A DNA stretch of 64,000 nt from Warburgia ugandensis (GCA_035236585.1 CP141135.1:5180001-5244000), one strand, 5' to 3'. Positions 35,563 through 47,342 are shown, counted from the stretch's first letter. Translations and numbers: made by a program. Notes: a model not told the origin generated them from the sequence alone.

Positions 35563-36800
35563 GAGATCATAAATGGTTTGGATCGACCATTGATGTGAAT
35601 TTGGGTCCATTATTGGATCAACCACAAGTGGGCTCCATTAAACTTAACTATGACCAGACAACACCGTTTAATAAAAACGGGAATTTCTTATATCAATCAC
35701 CTTTGATGAGTTTAACTTTTTGAGAGAACTAAATTAAAATGGTTTTGATAAAATTGTAATTACTCAGTAATTCATTTTTAAATATGCCGTGTAGCATAAA
35801 TTGATAGTTTTAAGAGGGCTAACTAGAAAAATGACACATGAAGTTGTGTGTGTGCAAGAGAGAAAGACAACCCAACCACCCACTAAACAGTAAAAATAGG
35901 GGAGAAAGAGAGAGGTACATGTAATATATGAGAACTGTTAATTTTGAAGAATTTTCTTTTGTAAATTCTATATTTATTTTAAATTCTGGCTCAACTAAGA
36001 TATCTTTGACATGCAGCATTTTCACTTGACGAGTGACTTAATTTGCTACCAACTTGAATAATTCAAACAAGATTTCTGAAATATAATCTTAAAAAGTTAA
36101 AATATCAAAATTTTAATTGTTAAATTGAGCCAATTGTTTACACAGATTTCTACACATTTTCTGTGATAAAATATGCAGTACTAAAATAATCCAATCCACT
36201 CAATTTTTTAACTACTAGATATCTAAATCCAGCATAATCAGATGAAAAAGGCGCTTTGGTTTAGCAATTAGGAGCCCTCGTTGCAAAAGCAAGCGGAGGG
36301 CCTTTAGCTTGTTTTCCTATGGAAAAGGAAATAGTGCATGCTCATGGGAAATTCCAAGTATCTACTTAAGACACAAATTCGGCCCATCTGTTTAGGTGAA
36401 AGGTAAGTTGACTGATTCTCCCTTGTCATTGAAGAACTATTTTGTGGTTATATTATGTTTGGCTATATGTGATTGCGATGCAATGCCTAACCACGCGGAA
36501 ACTTTATCTATCTTTTTGTTGGTTTAGAGTTTGAATGGTTTTTTCACCCTTAGAAAGGGAAGAGAGATAAAGGATATCCAGGAAGGACTAGTAGTAAGAG
36601 CCGTCACATGTTAGTCCTCCTAAAGTTCTGAATTTCAGTAGTCCCGCCCAATTAAAATTAAATTACACAATTATCCTCTTTTATCAATTTCATTTCGATT
36701 TAGTCTCTCTAATGCTTAAAATTTATAATAAGGGGATCTATTCCAGATATGCCTTAGTTTATGTGGGCCCTGCTTTACCGCCTTCGATATCCAACAGCCC

Positions 36801-36960
36801 AATGTTCAACCGACAAGACGATTTAATTGATGAAATGTGTGCAGAACCGAAAACTTGGTATAAGCAATGGGCCCTCTTCAATGACCAAATGCACATTATC
36901 ACCATCCTAGAAAATTTCGTTTTGTATTATTTTTGGGCTACCACATATCAGATGATTTAG
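36801..36960 (+). CDS. TWYKQW short frame, copy 3 (open, 52 codons), function unknown
   Basis: An uninterrupted frame from MFNRQDDL to the stop after TTYQMI; an earlier in-frame ATG at 36712 also exists. It carries KTWYKQWALFNDQMHIITIL and ends in an aromatic stretch (YYFWATTY). It lies 300 bp upstream of the membrane-protein gene. No family is recognised. It may be an exon of a longer gene, a leftover of one, or chance conservation by duplication. The lack of introns or a promoter signal keeps confidence low. Confidence 0.3.
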
Positions 36961-37217
36961 AAACGAGATCATAAATGGTTTGGATCAACCACTGATGTGA
37001 ATTTGGCCTTGTAATTGAAGGCAAAGAGGGAAGATTTTGTTCGTCATTATCATGGGCCCTTCGCTTTCACTTCCTACTTTCTATGCCACTTCCCGCGAGT
37101 AGATTATTTTGTAGCTACTTCTTTACCACGGCAACAAGAAAGAAGTGATCACTTGCACTGACCCATTAACTACAGGGGGCTTACTGGGAAGCTTCCCGGA
37201 AACAACACTCCCCAGTT

Positions 37218-37224
37218 TATAAAC
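37218..37224 (+). promoter_or_regulatory. TATA-like box upstream of the membrane-protein gene
   Basis: TATAAAC followed by AGCCCAT. The copy at 44394 keeps ATAAAACAGCCCAT at the same distance from the ATG. It lies only 41 bp before the start codon, which would leave a very short leader. Confidence 0.45.
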
Positions 37225-37258
37225 AGCCCATACTAGTCTTACACAACCCCTCTTCGTT

Positions 37259-37702
37259 ATGGAAGCTGAACCTGAACTCATGGAGCGAGGCTTGCAACCG
37301 GAGTTCAATCCGTATAAAGAAGCAGAGCTGAAAAAGGAAGCTCATGGGCTGCAAACCAGAGGTTTCAATATAATCGGCGTGTTTCTGGTTTTCCAAGGTG
37401 TTATTCTCACGGTCGTGACGGATTCCTCGTCACTTTACTGTAAAATTTGGTGGATTCCTTTCATGCTTTCTCTATTGGCAGATATCATCACGGGAGCTTT
37501 CTTGACCATTGCAGCCGTTAACTACCTGGAAGCTACATCTCAGCTCGACGCACTCAATCGAAATAGACCAGGGCCAGTCTTGTTTGGCATATATATTCGT
37601 CACGTCTTCATGGCCACGATGCTGCTCTGTATGGCTGTCTTTACTCTCATCGTCCTGATCGCTTGCTATTATGTCCCTTGCCATGTTAAGAAGGTGACGT
37701 AG
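37259..37702 (+). CDS. Small three-helix membrane protein, function unknown
   Basis: A single open frame of 147 residues, the best candidate gene in the window. The N-terminal 33 residues are charged (MEAEPELMERGLQ, KEAELKKEAHG). Three hydrophobic segments follow, about residues 36-54 (IIGVFLVFQGVILTVV), 65-88 (WIPFMLSLLADIITGAFLTI) and 114-138 (HVFMATMLLCMAVFTLIVLI). The tail is CYYVPCHVKKVT. The SSSLYCKIWWIPF segment between helices 1 and 2 resembles a plant-specific family of small uncharacterised membrane proteins; this is recognised by eye and not by search. An AATAAA lies at 37775. A frameshifted copy (44394-44854) and a 3' fragment (29801-29973) show local duplication. The ATG is the first in frame; an in-frame stop lies 37 bp upstream. 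Confidence 0.72.
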   Translation: MEAEPELMERGLQPEFNPYKEAELKKEAHGLQTRGFNIIGVFLVFQGVILTVVTDSSSLYCKIWWIPFMLSLLADIITGAFLTIAAVNYLEATSQLDALNRNRPGPVLFGIYIRHVFMATMLLCMAVFTLIVLIACYYVPCHVKKVT

Positions 37703-39330
37703 GTTCAATGGCTGCTTGGTTCCTCCTGTTCTGTGTGTAGGGTTTCTTGTCCGTCTCTGTTTCTATGGATCGAAAATAAAATATATTGTTGTTTATATTA
37801 TTCAGTGAAAAGGTGGCACCAAAGAAAGACGAGAAATACTTTTTGGGGTGGTCCTGTTTGATTGGTCATCTGTACGCCGGCTTCAATCTTTCTCTAAGTT
37901 TACCGCTTTTGTTTCTCAGGTCCATTGAAGGCCGTTCAAAGTGATAAGTAAGTTTATTGTGAGAATTTATTCTCTGTTAGTTGATGTCTTTGTATTCTCA
38001 GAAATTTGTCAACCTCTTGATGATTTGGTGTGTGGATCGAATTCTTGATTTAAGTAATCTCATTTTAAGTTTTCTTTCTTGGCGACGAAAATTTTGTGTT
38101 ATTTCTTCCATTGGATAGGTGCTTGAAGTTATGGTTTTCAGATCAAAATCTTGGATTAGCTTGAACAGAGACATGTTCTATTTTTGTTTTGGAAAGGCAC
38201 ATGTGACAGCAAGTGCTTCTACGATTACACCCTGAGGTTACATCATGGAGATACAGAGAAGTTGTAGAATTTTGCGAAGAGAGAGATAGAGAGAGGCTTT
38301 GAAAAGCCTTTGGACTTCTCTTTCCTCCCATTTTTTTCTCGAGGGGTTTAACGAGTAGCTATAGAAATGATAAAATTGATAACTCTTTAGCGACAGACGT
38401 TACCGGAAATCTATGGCGATACACCATAGTCGGCCATGATTGAGAGACAGCAATTTTACTTCCTCTGCGGAGGCCACTAAGGTCTGTCACGGCAGTCTTC
38501 CAAGGGAGTTTGTAGCCAGATATAGGCCGTTGTATCAGAGGGGCGGTTAAGATTTGCCGCTACGATGACATCAAATTACATAAATGCCCTTCAATGAGAA
38601 TCAAAGTTTCGGACATGTCCCCTTCATCGTAAATTTTTCCCCGTTAGTCTCGCTCGCCCAACCAATGGATACTGGACAAATAAAAAATAAAAAAATATCC
38701 CGGTGGCAAATAGTAGCCGTGACTAGCCAGAAAACGATCCAAGCCCATTTGATTTCCGAATAAATCTTCCACAGGTTCACTCGTGAGATTTTCCCAAGAG
38801 GACATCAACAATCCGATTAAGACAGTTTTGATCAAGCAGTATATCACAGACATTTTTTATAGATTTTTTCACCAACATCTTTCGTCCTGACCCTTTTTAA
38901 GATTCTAGACCTATTTTAAATCCTGGCTCAACGTAGACAGTTTGACATGTAGCAGTTCAAAGGGAGTGAGAGATAGAGAGATGTGGTAGCTGTTGGATAG
39001 AAACTAGTAGTCAAAGAAACAGTAGCAACATAACTTGTTGGTTGGTTTTTTTATTGTAATATGAACGTAAGCCTTGATTGGACTCCTTACATGCATTAAA
39101 AGGAAGAGGCCAAAAGAGAGGAGGAATAATTCTATAATGTCTCGAAACCATTACGTGACCATGTAATTTAGAGAGTTTTTTCTCTCTGTGCGCCCATATT
39201 TTAGAAGATTAGATTGTTCACGGTAAAAATATCTCATCAATTCCCTCGTGCTAAGCGATTTCCTTTTTATTGCAAAATGATGGCCGTACTTATTGAAGCG
39301 TCTTCCGTTGTATTTATAGTATTAGCCCAA
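37660..39330. repeat. Segmental duplication (block E), first copy
   Basis: The gene end and 1.6 kb of 3' flank align with 44815-45938 and, after the copia insertion, 51022-51690. Shared markers include ACACCATAGTCGGCCAT (about 38421) and ATTATAGTATTAGCC-like sequence at the far end. No gene is seen in 37703-39330. Confidence 0.85.
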
Positions 39331-39904
39331 TCATGGTAACCTTTTTCTTTTTCATTTTTAATCTGTGATGATATAACCTCAGCCAAGATGAAACAAATTA
39401 TCCAGAGGTGGGCTGCCTTCAAGCAAAAATGTGGAGCCTTTCTAGGGAAGTGCCTTATAGGGATTTCAGCGTGGCATTTCTTCGTTTCTCTTTATTGGTA
39501 TAAGCATTGAATTTACAACTAAAGGGTTCCAACCTCGAACGTGCAAGTTGCGTCAGTAGGAAAGACGCCTTTCTTCTACAGCCCATTAGGCTAGAATTAT
39601 AGGCCTTGGGCCAAGCATTTATCCTTGCCTAAATCCAGGATGGGAGAAAGGAAGAGATAGAGAGAGAGTGGATAAGGAAGACAGAGGCCGCGAACAAATG
39701 GATCCTCTCTAATAGGAAAATGAAAAGACTTACAGAAGTTATACATTTCGACGTAAGCAGAGAGAGGTATACATATAAGGTATACAAGCAGAGACATGTA
39801 AAATATTTATTCAAGCCATACATTTCCATTATCATGCCGGGGAAAGCATATTATATTTAGCTCACCAAACTAAGGCAGTGAGAGAGATGCAAAATATTTG
39901 TACT
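39331..39904. other. Stretch without a recognised feature
   Basis: No reading frame with recognisable content. A short GA-rich patch lies near 39650. Confidence 0.5.
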
Positions 39905-40090
39905 AGTCCTATAATTCAAAGATTTTAAAAGAGCAAGGGAAGACTAAATAGAACATGGATAGAAATAGTAAAGGAGGATTTATAAATTTTTAGACTAAAT
40001 GAAGTCACAAAATTTAGTAGAAGGAAATAGAGGAACAAGGCTTGTGTAGCGGACCCCTAATTGAGATAAGTCTTAAGTGATGTTGATAAA
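39905..40090 (+). mobile_element. Short RTE-like LINE remnant
   Basis: Corresponds to 31445-31600 of the other LINE fragment: AGAGCAAGGGAAG, then AGAACATGGATAGAAATAG, then AGACTAAATGAAG and GCGGACCCCTAATTGAGATA. It is highly decayed, with several stops. Confidence 0.65.
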
Positions 40091-40959
40091 ACATTAAAGG
40101 AGATCTAGATGTAGATAGTGAGGGAGTGAAAGACGGAACAATAACGACAGGATGTCATAATTAATCGCTTCCGCTGAGGCTAGCATTTTCTATTTCTCCT
40201 GATCTGGGTACCATTAGCACCCTTTAGCGTGTTCCTTCACAAAGGCAGGAGGATCCAAAAACCAAAACTCTGAGATTTGATTCTTTGCTGCCCATTCATC
40301 AAAGCAATCCATTCAGCACAAATTTCCAAGAGCAAAGCCAAAACCAGCCAGGAACTTTCCTTGGGTGCAAATCCTTGCCAAGGTCGCACCTTTTCCGCAG
40401 GACAAGTCGACATTGTCAAATGTAGGGTTACTAGTATCTCCCGGTCTACGTCTGGGCGTGTGGGTGCCGTCCTGTTCCTTCCAATCGTCTGCTTATTTCC
40501 TTCTTTGGGAACGAGTGTATGCGGTTTGCAAGTATTTTACAATGTCGGCTTATGGCATGCTTTTGCAATGACAACGTATGACCGGGCCCACGACTTTCCC
40601 CCCCTATCACTGTTATTCTCTCCCAGTCTGTCTCAAAGTGGACGCTTTTATTCGTTTATTTCTTACTGTGTTGAGGAAAATGTATGACCCGTAGAGATAC
40701 TTTTATAATGCCGGCTTATTTATTGCTGGCTAACAATAAAGAGGAATCATAGCATGCTGCGCCAAGCTTTTCTACGATGGATGGAGTGGAAGAGAGAGGA
40801 GTTGGCGGGTAATGCCATGGATCCGGCTTGTGTATTCATGATGGATGCTGGATCGTATTCGGTAGGTCTTAACATCAACATCAACTCCGTTTATTGCTTC
40901 TTCTTCTTCTTCTTTTTATTTATAAGACAAGACAAGACAGGGCTGCCTTTAATAAAATT
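40091..40959. other. Stretch with unrecognised short frames
   Basis: A 136-residue plus-strand frame (40277-40687) and an overlapping 60-residue minus-strand frame (40419-40237, with LALLLEICAEWIALMNGQQ) are open but match nothing I recognise. The region could be a decayed gene fragment. Neither frame has supporting promoter or splice evidence. Confidence 0.3.
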
Positions 40960-42605
40960 TGGATGACAATGAATTTTGTGATCTTGCTTCCATCAATGGA
41001 AAAATTGGTCTCTATATATCAAAATCTTAGATTAGCATCAATGGTTTATATGCTTTCACTGTTAGACATGAGAGACCACAAATACCCACGTGCTTTTTTA
41101 CGATTTTACTAGGTTACACCATGAAGCATAATTTAGACATTCAGAAACTCCACGCAACCTGAAAGTGGGGTGAGTTGAGTTAACTGGAAGGGGCTTCTTG
41201 GAGAATGGCAAGCACCTTAGTGAAATTTTGTATAATTTTCTTTTGTAAGTTCTATAACAATTTTAAATTCTGGCACAACTTGAATTGCTTTAATATGCAG
41301 CAATTCAACTCGACAGGTGACTTGATTTGCTACCAAGTTGAGTAACTAAAAGAAGATTTCCAAAATATAATCTTAAAAAGTTAAAATATGAAATTTTTAC
41401 TTGTTAAATTAAGCCAATTGTTTACACAGATTTGTACACATTTTCTGTGATAAAATGTGCAGTACTAAATCATCCAATTCACTCAAGTTTTTCACTACTA
41501 GATATCCAAATCCAGCATAAGCAGATGAAAAGGGCGCATTGTAGAGCAGTCAAGCACGTTGTTATCAGAAATTCCAAGTATGTCGTCTTCATCATCATTA
41601 AAACCTTATTCTAATTAGGGACCACATCCACATCGGAAGCTACGAAGAAAGAAAGAGAGAAAACTACGCTTCTATGTTTTGGTTGGTTTTAAAATTTGAC
41701 TGATCCAATCAATTACAAAGGCAAAAGAGATACAGGAGATCCATCAATGACTAACAGCTAAGAGGTTTTCACATGTTTGTCCTCCTAAAGTTCTGAATTT
41801 CACTGTAGTCCCAATTAAAATTAAATTACACATTTATCCTCCTTTATCAATTTCATTTCGATTTAGTTCCTCTAATACTTAAAAATCATAATAAGGTGAT
41901 CTATTCCTGAAATGCCTTAGTTTATGTGAGCCCTGCTTTATAGTTGATTCAAAATACCACTTTTGATGTCCAACAGCCCAGTGTTCAACCGATGAGCCAA
42001 GTTAATTGATGAAATGTGTGCATTGGATGCTGGAAATGCAGAACTGAGAACTTGGTATAAGCAGTGGCGTCCGTTCAGTGACCAAATGCACATTATCTCC
42101 ATCCTAGAAAATTTTGGTTGTTATTATTTTTGGGCTACCACATATCAGATGATTTAGAAAAGAGATCATAAATGGTTTGGATCGACCATTGATGTGAATT
42201 TGGGTCCATTATTGGATCAACCACAAGTGGGCTCCATTAAACTTAACTATGACCAGACAATACCATATAATTAAAATGGGAATTTCTTATATCAATCACC
42301 TTTGATGAGTTTAACATTTTGAGAGCACTAAATTAAAAATGGTTTTGATAAAATTGTAATTACTCAGTAATTCATTTTTAAATATGCCGTGCAGTATAAA
42401 TTGATAGTTTTAAGAGCGTTAACTAGAAAAATGACACATGAAGTTGTGTATGTGCAAGAGAGAAAGACAACCCAACCACCCACTAAACAGGTAATTGTCC
42501 GTAAAAATAGGAGAGAAAGAGAGAGGTACATGTAATATATGAGAACTCTAACTTCTTTCGTTCCCTTGAAAGTAGAAAGGAGATGTCATTACTCCTCGAT
42601 TTTTT
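40960..42605. repeat. Segmental duplication units (blocks A and B), last copy
   Basis: 40960-41530 matches 30150-30670 and 41765-42605 matches 31690-32520. Without the LINE seen in the first copy, the junction region 41680-41730 shows the pre-insertion state. Confidence 0.8.
42013..42160 (+). CDS. TWYKQW short frame, copy 4 (open, 47-48 codons), function unknown
   Basis: Open from MCALDAGNAEL through TWYKQWRPFSDQMHIISILE to FWATTYQMI and a stop. An in-frame stop lies just upstream (near 41994), where copy 1 is open. The conserved end point and frame across copies are notable, but recent duplication could explain this without selection. Confidence 0.3.
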
Positions 42606-43019
42606 TTATTTTTTAATTATACCATTTTACTTTTGTAAATTTACACTATTGACCACCATATTTTCCTAGTATGTCATTGACCTATATATTAGTTTGTTTA
42701 ATCTATTTCTTTTTTCTATTTCAAAGAAAAATCTATTATCTTTTCTACTACTCTTACTACTTCTCTTTTCGTATATAGTAAATAAGTTATCTAAACTAAA
42801 ATCGCTATTAGGACTAATTTTTGAGTCCCTCTATCTAAATCCCACACCTTCGGATGATCTAATCAATTTATCTTCTTCACCCTTTCCTAGATAGCCTAGT
42901 GCAAAAATTTATGCGCATTGGTTTCTTCTACTTATTAGTTTTCTTACTTGAAAAGTCCAATAACCATAATTAAAATACATTAATTTCAACCAAAAAAACT
43001 AGTAACTAGAAGCAACCAA
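42606..43019. other. AT-rich stretch without a recognised feature
   Basis: Contains a 66-residue Leu/Ser-rich frame (42694-42894) of low complexity. No gene is supported. Confidence 0.5.
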
Positions 43020-43655
43020 TGTACATGAGTTTCACAGCTGGTCTAAATTGAGGGTACAGCAGATCATCTTAACTCGAGCCGAAGATGGATAGGTTACGAA
43101 TTCAGTCCCGATGCCATTTATTTACATAATGAAGAAAGATCAGTTCATCTCCTAAAGTTAGTAAGCAAGTCTACAAATTATCTAAAAAATTTAACAATTA
43201 TTTACTTTTGGATTGAAAGTCTACATGCTTATTGAGAAGTCACCTGATTGGTTTCGTGATACATCTGATTATTGGCATGTCATGTGTTGTTTGAAATATT
43301 TCATCCCTGAACCAAAACCATGACCCAAATGAAATTGATTGCTTTGCCTTACCACACCAACATTTTCCATTCTGAAGACTTCTTCCCACGACAGTAATCC
43401 CAGCCCACAAAAGAGAGGAATTATGATGGGTTTTTACGTGCACCTCTTTTCAGAAACACTAATTGATCCGGAAACCCTGCACTCGGCCCCTGCGTAGAAG
43501 GGTATATTTGTCACCTACACTATAGTTGTCTTCTTGCTGACGGATCATCGATGGATGGAATAAAGGACAGTTATTTTGAGAAATGGAAAAGGTGCGTATC
43601 TAGGGGCTTTTCTTCTTCTGGTATGTAAATAATTAAAATAATCTGGAAGGCAGGT
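43020..43655. repeat. Segmental duplication (block C), second copy
   Basis: Aligns with 33700-34315, with a small extra piece at 43460-43475. Confidence 0.8.
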
Positions 43656-44235
43656 TGTTTTCTTCTTCTTTCAAGTGGAGGCCACGGTGCTATGAGCGTG
43701 GAGAAGGAGGATAGCTGGTCTCTGGTTTAATTTTCACGTTTGACTTAATAGCTGTGACAGGTGAGTACGCCAAAAGTGAAGGGACATGCTATACCATCCT
43801 TTTTTTTTTGTGCCTTGGCCTGGGGTCAATGTGGCTTGGCTAAATGTAGAACAGTCCGCTCCGATAGTGTTCCTATAGTGTTGGAGCACTAATTATTTAG
43901 AACTTGGGAAGATGGTGAAGGTGGCTTCCAAGCCACTGCACTAAATTCACATGCTGTTGTAGTAGTCGCTCAAAATGCCTCTGCTCTATATCATATGCTC
44001 TATACCATATGGGGAATTTCGTGGCTCTTTAACCTGCAGAATAAGGCCTACTATCGCTTTCTGTTTGACGTTGGTTGCATGAACAGACGAGTCATATTAT
44101 CGCATGATTCGCATCATTAACTATTCTCAGACAGCATCCGATCCGCTAAGTGAAAGGAAAAGAGACCAAGGCAAATAGGAGGAAATTCTAACACAGATGA
44201 AGAGGGCAAAAAAAACAAATGTACTGACGTGTATT

Positions 44236-44238
<3 letters not shown>
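43656..44238. other. Unique stretch upstream of the second membrane-protein copy
   Basis: No duplicate or reading frame recognised. It ends at the (GA)n tract. Confidence 0.5.

Positions 44239-44307
<69 letters not shown>
44239..44307. repeat. (GA)n microsatellite, 69 bp, upstream of the membrane-protein pseudogene
   Basis: An uninterrupted GA run ending 86 bp before the ATG at 44394. The intact copy has no such tract at the equivalent place. Confidence 0.98.
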
Positions 44308-44309
<2 letters not shown>

Positions 44310-44393
44310 GCAGTATATTAAAGAGACAAAACTTCCTAGAAACGGGGGAGTTAAATAGTTTCTGCATAAAACAGCCCATCCCAACTCTTCGTT

Positions 44394-44854
44394 ATGGCCA
44401 TTACTGCTGCAATGGACCTCACGGAGCGAGGCTTGCAACCGTCGTTGAATCGGCGTCAAGAAGCAAGGCTCAGAAAGAAGCTCAGAAAGAAAACTGTTGA
44501 GCTGCAATATAGATGTTTCAATATGATGTGCAAGATTATGGTTTCCAAGTCGTTATTCTCACGCTCGTGGTGAATTCCTCATCGCTTTACTGTAAAATTT
44601 GGCGGATTCCTTCCACGGTTTCTCTATTGGCAGCTATCGGGATGGGAGTTTTCTTGCACATTGCAGGCGTTGATTACCTGGAAACAGCCTCTCAACTCGG
44701 TGCACGCAGTCGAAATAGACCAGCCCCAGTCTTGTTTGAGATATACAAACATCATGTCTCCATAGCCATGATGCTGCTCATTGTAGTTGTATTTACTCTT
44801 ATCATCCTAGTCGCTTGCTATTATGTCCCTTGCCATGTTAAGAAGGTGACGTAG
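44394..44854 (+). pseudogene. Second copy of the small membrane-protein gene, frameshifted
   Basis: Starts with an ATG in the same TTCGTTATGG context as the intact gene and keeps LTERGLQPSLN. One base is missing near 44538, where the intact gene has a GGTTTTCC run and this copy GGTTTCC. The frame therefore ends early, and the rest is read only in the frame opened at 44513: SSSLYCKIWRIP, helix 2, RNRPAPVLFEIY, helix 3 and the identical tail CYYVPCHVKKVT. The polyadenylation AATAAA of the intact copy is changed to ACTAAA. It is called a pseudogene, although a sequencing slip in a homopolymer would have the same look. Confidence 0.75.
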
Positions 44855-45938
44855 GTTCAATGGCTGTTTGTTTCCTACGGCGTGTTCTGTGTCTAGGGGT
44901 TCTTGTTGGTCTCTGTTTCTATGGATCGAAACTAAAATGTATTGTTGTTTATATTATTCAGTGAAACGCTGGCGCCAAAGAAAGGCCAACAAAGGATGCA
45001 TTCATGATGCTGCAAGTGGGAGAGAAATCATGTTTGGGGTGGTCTTGTTTGATTGGTCATCTGCTGGCCAGTTTCAGTTTTTCTCTGGTTTTATCGCTTT
45101 TGTTTCTCAGGTCCGTTAAAGGTTGTTCTAAGTGATAAGTAAGTTTATTGTGAGAATTTATTCTCTGTAAGTTGACGTCTTTCTATTCTCAGAAATTTGT
45201 CAACCTCTTGATGATTTGGTGTGTGGATAGAATGCATGATTTAAGTGATCTCGTTTTCAGTTTTCTTTCTTGGCGACGAAAATTTTGTGTTATTTCTTCC
45301 ATCGGATAGGTGCTGGAAGTTATGCAGATCAAAATCTTGGATTAGCTTGAACAGAGACATGTTCTATTTTTGTTTTGGAAAGGCACATGTGACAGCAAGT
45401 GCTTCTACGATTACACCCTGAGGTTACATCATGGAGATAGAGAGAAGTTCTAGAATTTTGCAGAGAGACAGATAGACAGGGGCTTTGAAAAGCCTTTGGA
45501 CTTCTCTTTCCTCCCTTTTTTTCGTTACGGGTTTAACGAGTAGCTATAGAAATGATGAAGTTGCTAACTCTTTAGCAACAGACGTTACTGGAAATCTATG
45601 GTGATACACCATAGTCGGCCATTATTGAGAGACAGCAATTTCACTTCCTCTGCGGAGGCCACTAAGGTCTGTCACGACCGTCTTCCAAGAGAGTATGTAG
45701 CCAGATATGGGCCGTTGTATCAGAGGGGTGGTTAAGATTTGCCGCTACGTTGACATCAAATTACATAAATGCCCTTCAATAAGAATAAAATTTTCGGACA
45801 TGCACCCTTTATCGTAAACTTTTTCCCATTAGTCTCGCTCGCCCAACCAATGGATATTGGAAAAATAAAAAATAAAAAAATATCCTGGTAGCAAACAATA
45901 GCCGTGATTAGCTGGAAAACGATCCAAACCTATTTGAT
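44855..45938. repeat. Segmental duplication (block E), second copy, left part
   Basis: Aligns with 37703-38750. It is split at 45938 by the copia element and continues at 51022. Confidence 0.85.
45934..45938. repeat. Target-site duplication TTGAT, left copy
   Basis: Repeated at 51022-51026. Block E copy 1 has the single TTGAT at the corresponding place (38749 region), confirming the insertion. Confidence 0.95.
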
Positions 45939-46183
45939 TGTTAGAAATATAAACTTTATTTTGGTCAAACTTAATTGGGTATGAGCCCAAAGTCCATCTT
46001 CTAGCCCATATCCTAGAAAGCCCACTTTCTAGAAAGTATTGCTATTAAATTTAATTAGAAATATCCACATACTTTGACTATAGTGCTAAATATTTTGTAG
46101 AGACATCTAAATAACAAATTGTAGCCACAAGATTAAAGATGTGTTGACACAATCCTAATCATTGGTTAATGAGGTATAATTAG

Positions 46184-46192
46184 TATAAATAG
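46184..46192 (+). promoter_or_regulatory. Copia LTR TATA box
   Basis: TATAAATAG, conserved at 50769-50777 in the 3' LTR. The (CT)n tract starts 52 bp downstream, so it would be in the transcribed leader. Confidence 0.75.
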
Positions 46193-46239
46193 AGGTAGTT
46201 ACTCACAAGTTGTATCAAGCAAAATTTTGAGAATCAATA

Positions 46240-46243
<4 letters not shown>

Positions 46244-46319
<76 letters not shown>
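46244..46319. repeat. (CT)n microsatellite in copia 5' LTR
   Basis: 76 bp of CT. The 3' LTR has 94 bp. Confidence 0.98.
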
Positions 46320-46320
<1 letters not shown>

Positions 46321-46404
46321 AATCCCTTCTTCATTTGTAAATCCTTTTCTAGCCTCCAAAGTCTTCATCATACTTTTGTAAAATACCATCTTCTTCCAAC
46401 AAAG

Positions 46405-46416
46405 TGGTATTAGAGC
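46405..46416 (+). promoter_or_regulatory. Copia primer-binding site
   Basis: TGGTATTAGAGC, three bases after the 5' LTR, an initiator tRNA-Met type site with one mismatch. Confidence 0.88.
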
Positions 46417-46436
46417 TACAATAACCTTCAAGAGTT

Positions 46437-47340
46437 ATGGCTAGTGGTGGCATGGTTCCCTTCCAAGTTCCTATGCTCAACAAGAACAACTATGATAATT
46501 GGAGCATCAAGATGAAGGCTTTCCTTGGAGCACAAGGCGTATGGGACATTGTAGTAAAATGCTACAATGAACTTGAAGATGATGCTACTCTATCCCAAAC
46601 CTAAAAGGATAGCTTGAATGATTCAAGAAAGAGAGACAAGAAGGGTCTCTACCTTATTTATCAAGCTCTTGACGAAAATGTGTTCAAGAAGATTTCAAGC
46701 ACAACATCAGCAAATGAAGCATGGGAGAAACTTGAGATATCTTATATGGGAGCCGATCAAGTAAAAAAAGGTACATATTCAAACATTAAGACGAGAATTT
46801 GAATCTTTGCAAATGAGGAAAGGCGAGACTATTTCTGATTACTTTTATAGAGTTTTAACCATTTCTAATCAATTAAAAAGAAATGGTGAGAGGTTAGATG
46901 ATTTGAGGATAATAGAGAAGATATTATGCTCCTTAGATCCAAAGTTCATCTATATTGTTGTAACATATGAAGATAAAAAGGATTTAGAAGAAATAACTGT
47001 AGAGTAACTCATGGGCTCATTACAAGCTTATGAAGAAAAACACAAAAAGCAAGAAGAAATTGAGGAGCAACTTCTCAAAATATAACTCAACTCAAAACAA
47101 GAGAGTTTTGGAAATGAAAGAGGTCAACAAGGAAGAGGTTGTGGCCAAGGAAGAAGTCATGGACATGGAAGAGGAGGCTTCAACAACAACAATAACAGTA
47201 ATGAAGAGAGAAGAGAAAGCTCGAGAAAAGGTCGTGGAAGAGGCTATTAAGGAATATGATATGACAAATTTCAAGTTAAGTGTTATAATTGTCAAAAATT
47301 TGGACACTATACTTCAAAATGCAGAGCTCCTAAAACACAA
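46437..47340 (+). pseudogene. Copia gag, broken
   Basis: Starts MASGGMVPFQVPMLNKNNYD and shows NWSIKMKAFLGAQGVWD, the usual opening of Tork-like copia gag. It stops in frame near 46602, continues in 46614-46802, and shifts again before [16 protein letters not shown] zinc knuckle CYNCQKFGHYTSKC (CX2CX4HX4C, 47281-47322) is complete but lies in a different frame from the neighbouring long one. Confidence 0.88.
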
Positions 47341-47342
47341 AG

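Larger units (their letters stand above)
45939..46401 (+). repeat. Copia 5' LTR
   Basis: TGTTAGAAAT to CTTCCAACA. It contains TATAAATAG at 46184-46192 and (CT)n at 46244-46319. Confidence 0.93.

Noticed and set aside
43240-43443. 67-codon minus-strand frame in block C
   Set aside because: The other copy of block C (33700-34315) does not keep the frame open.
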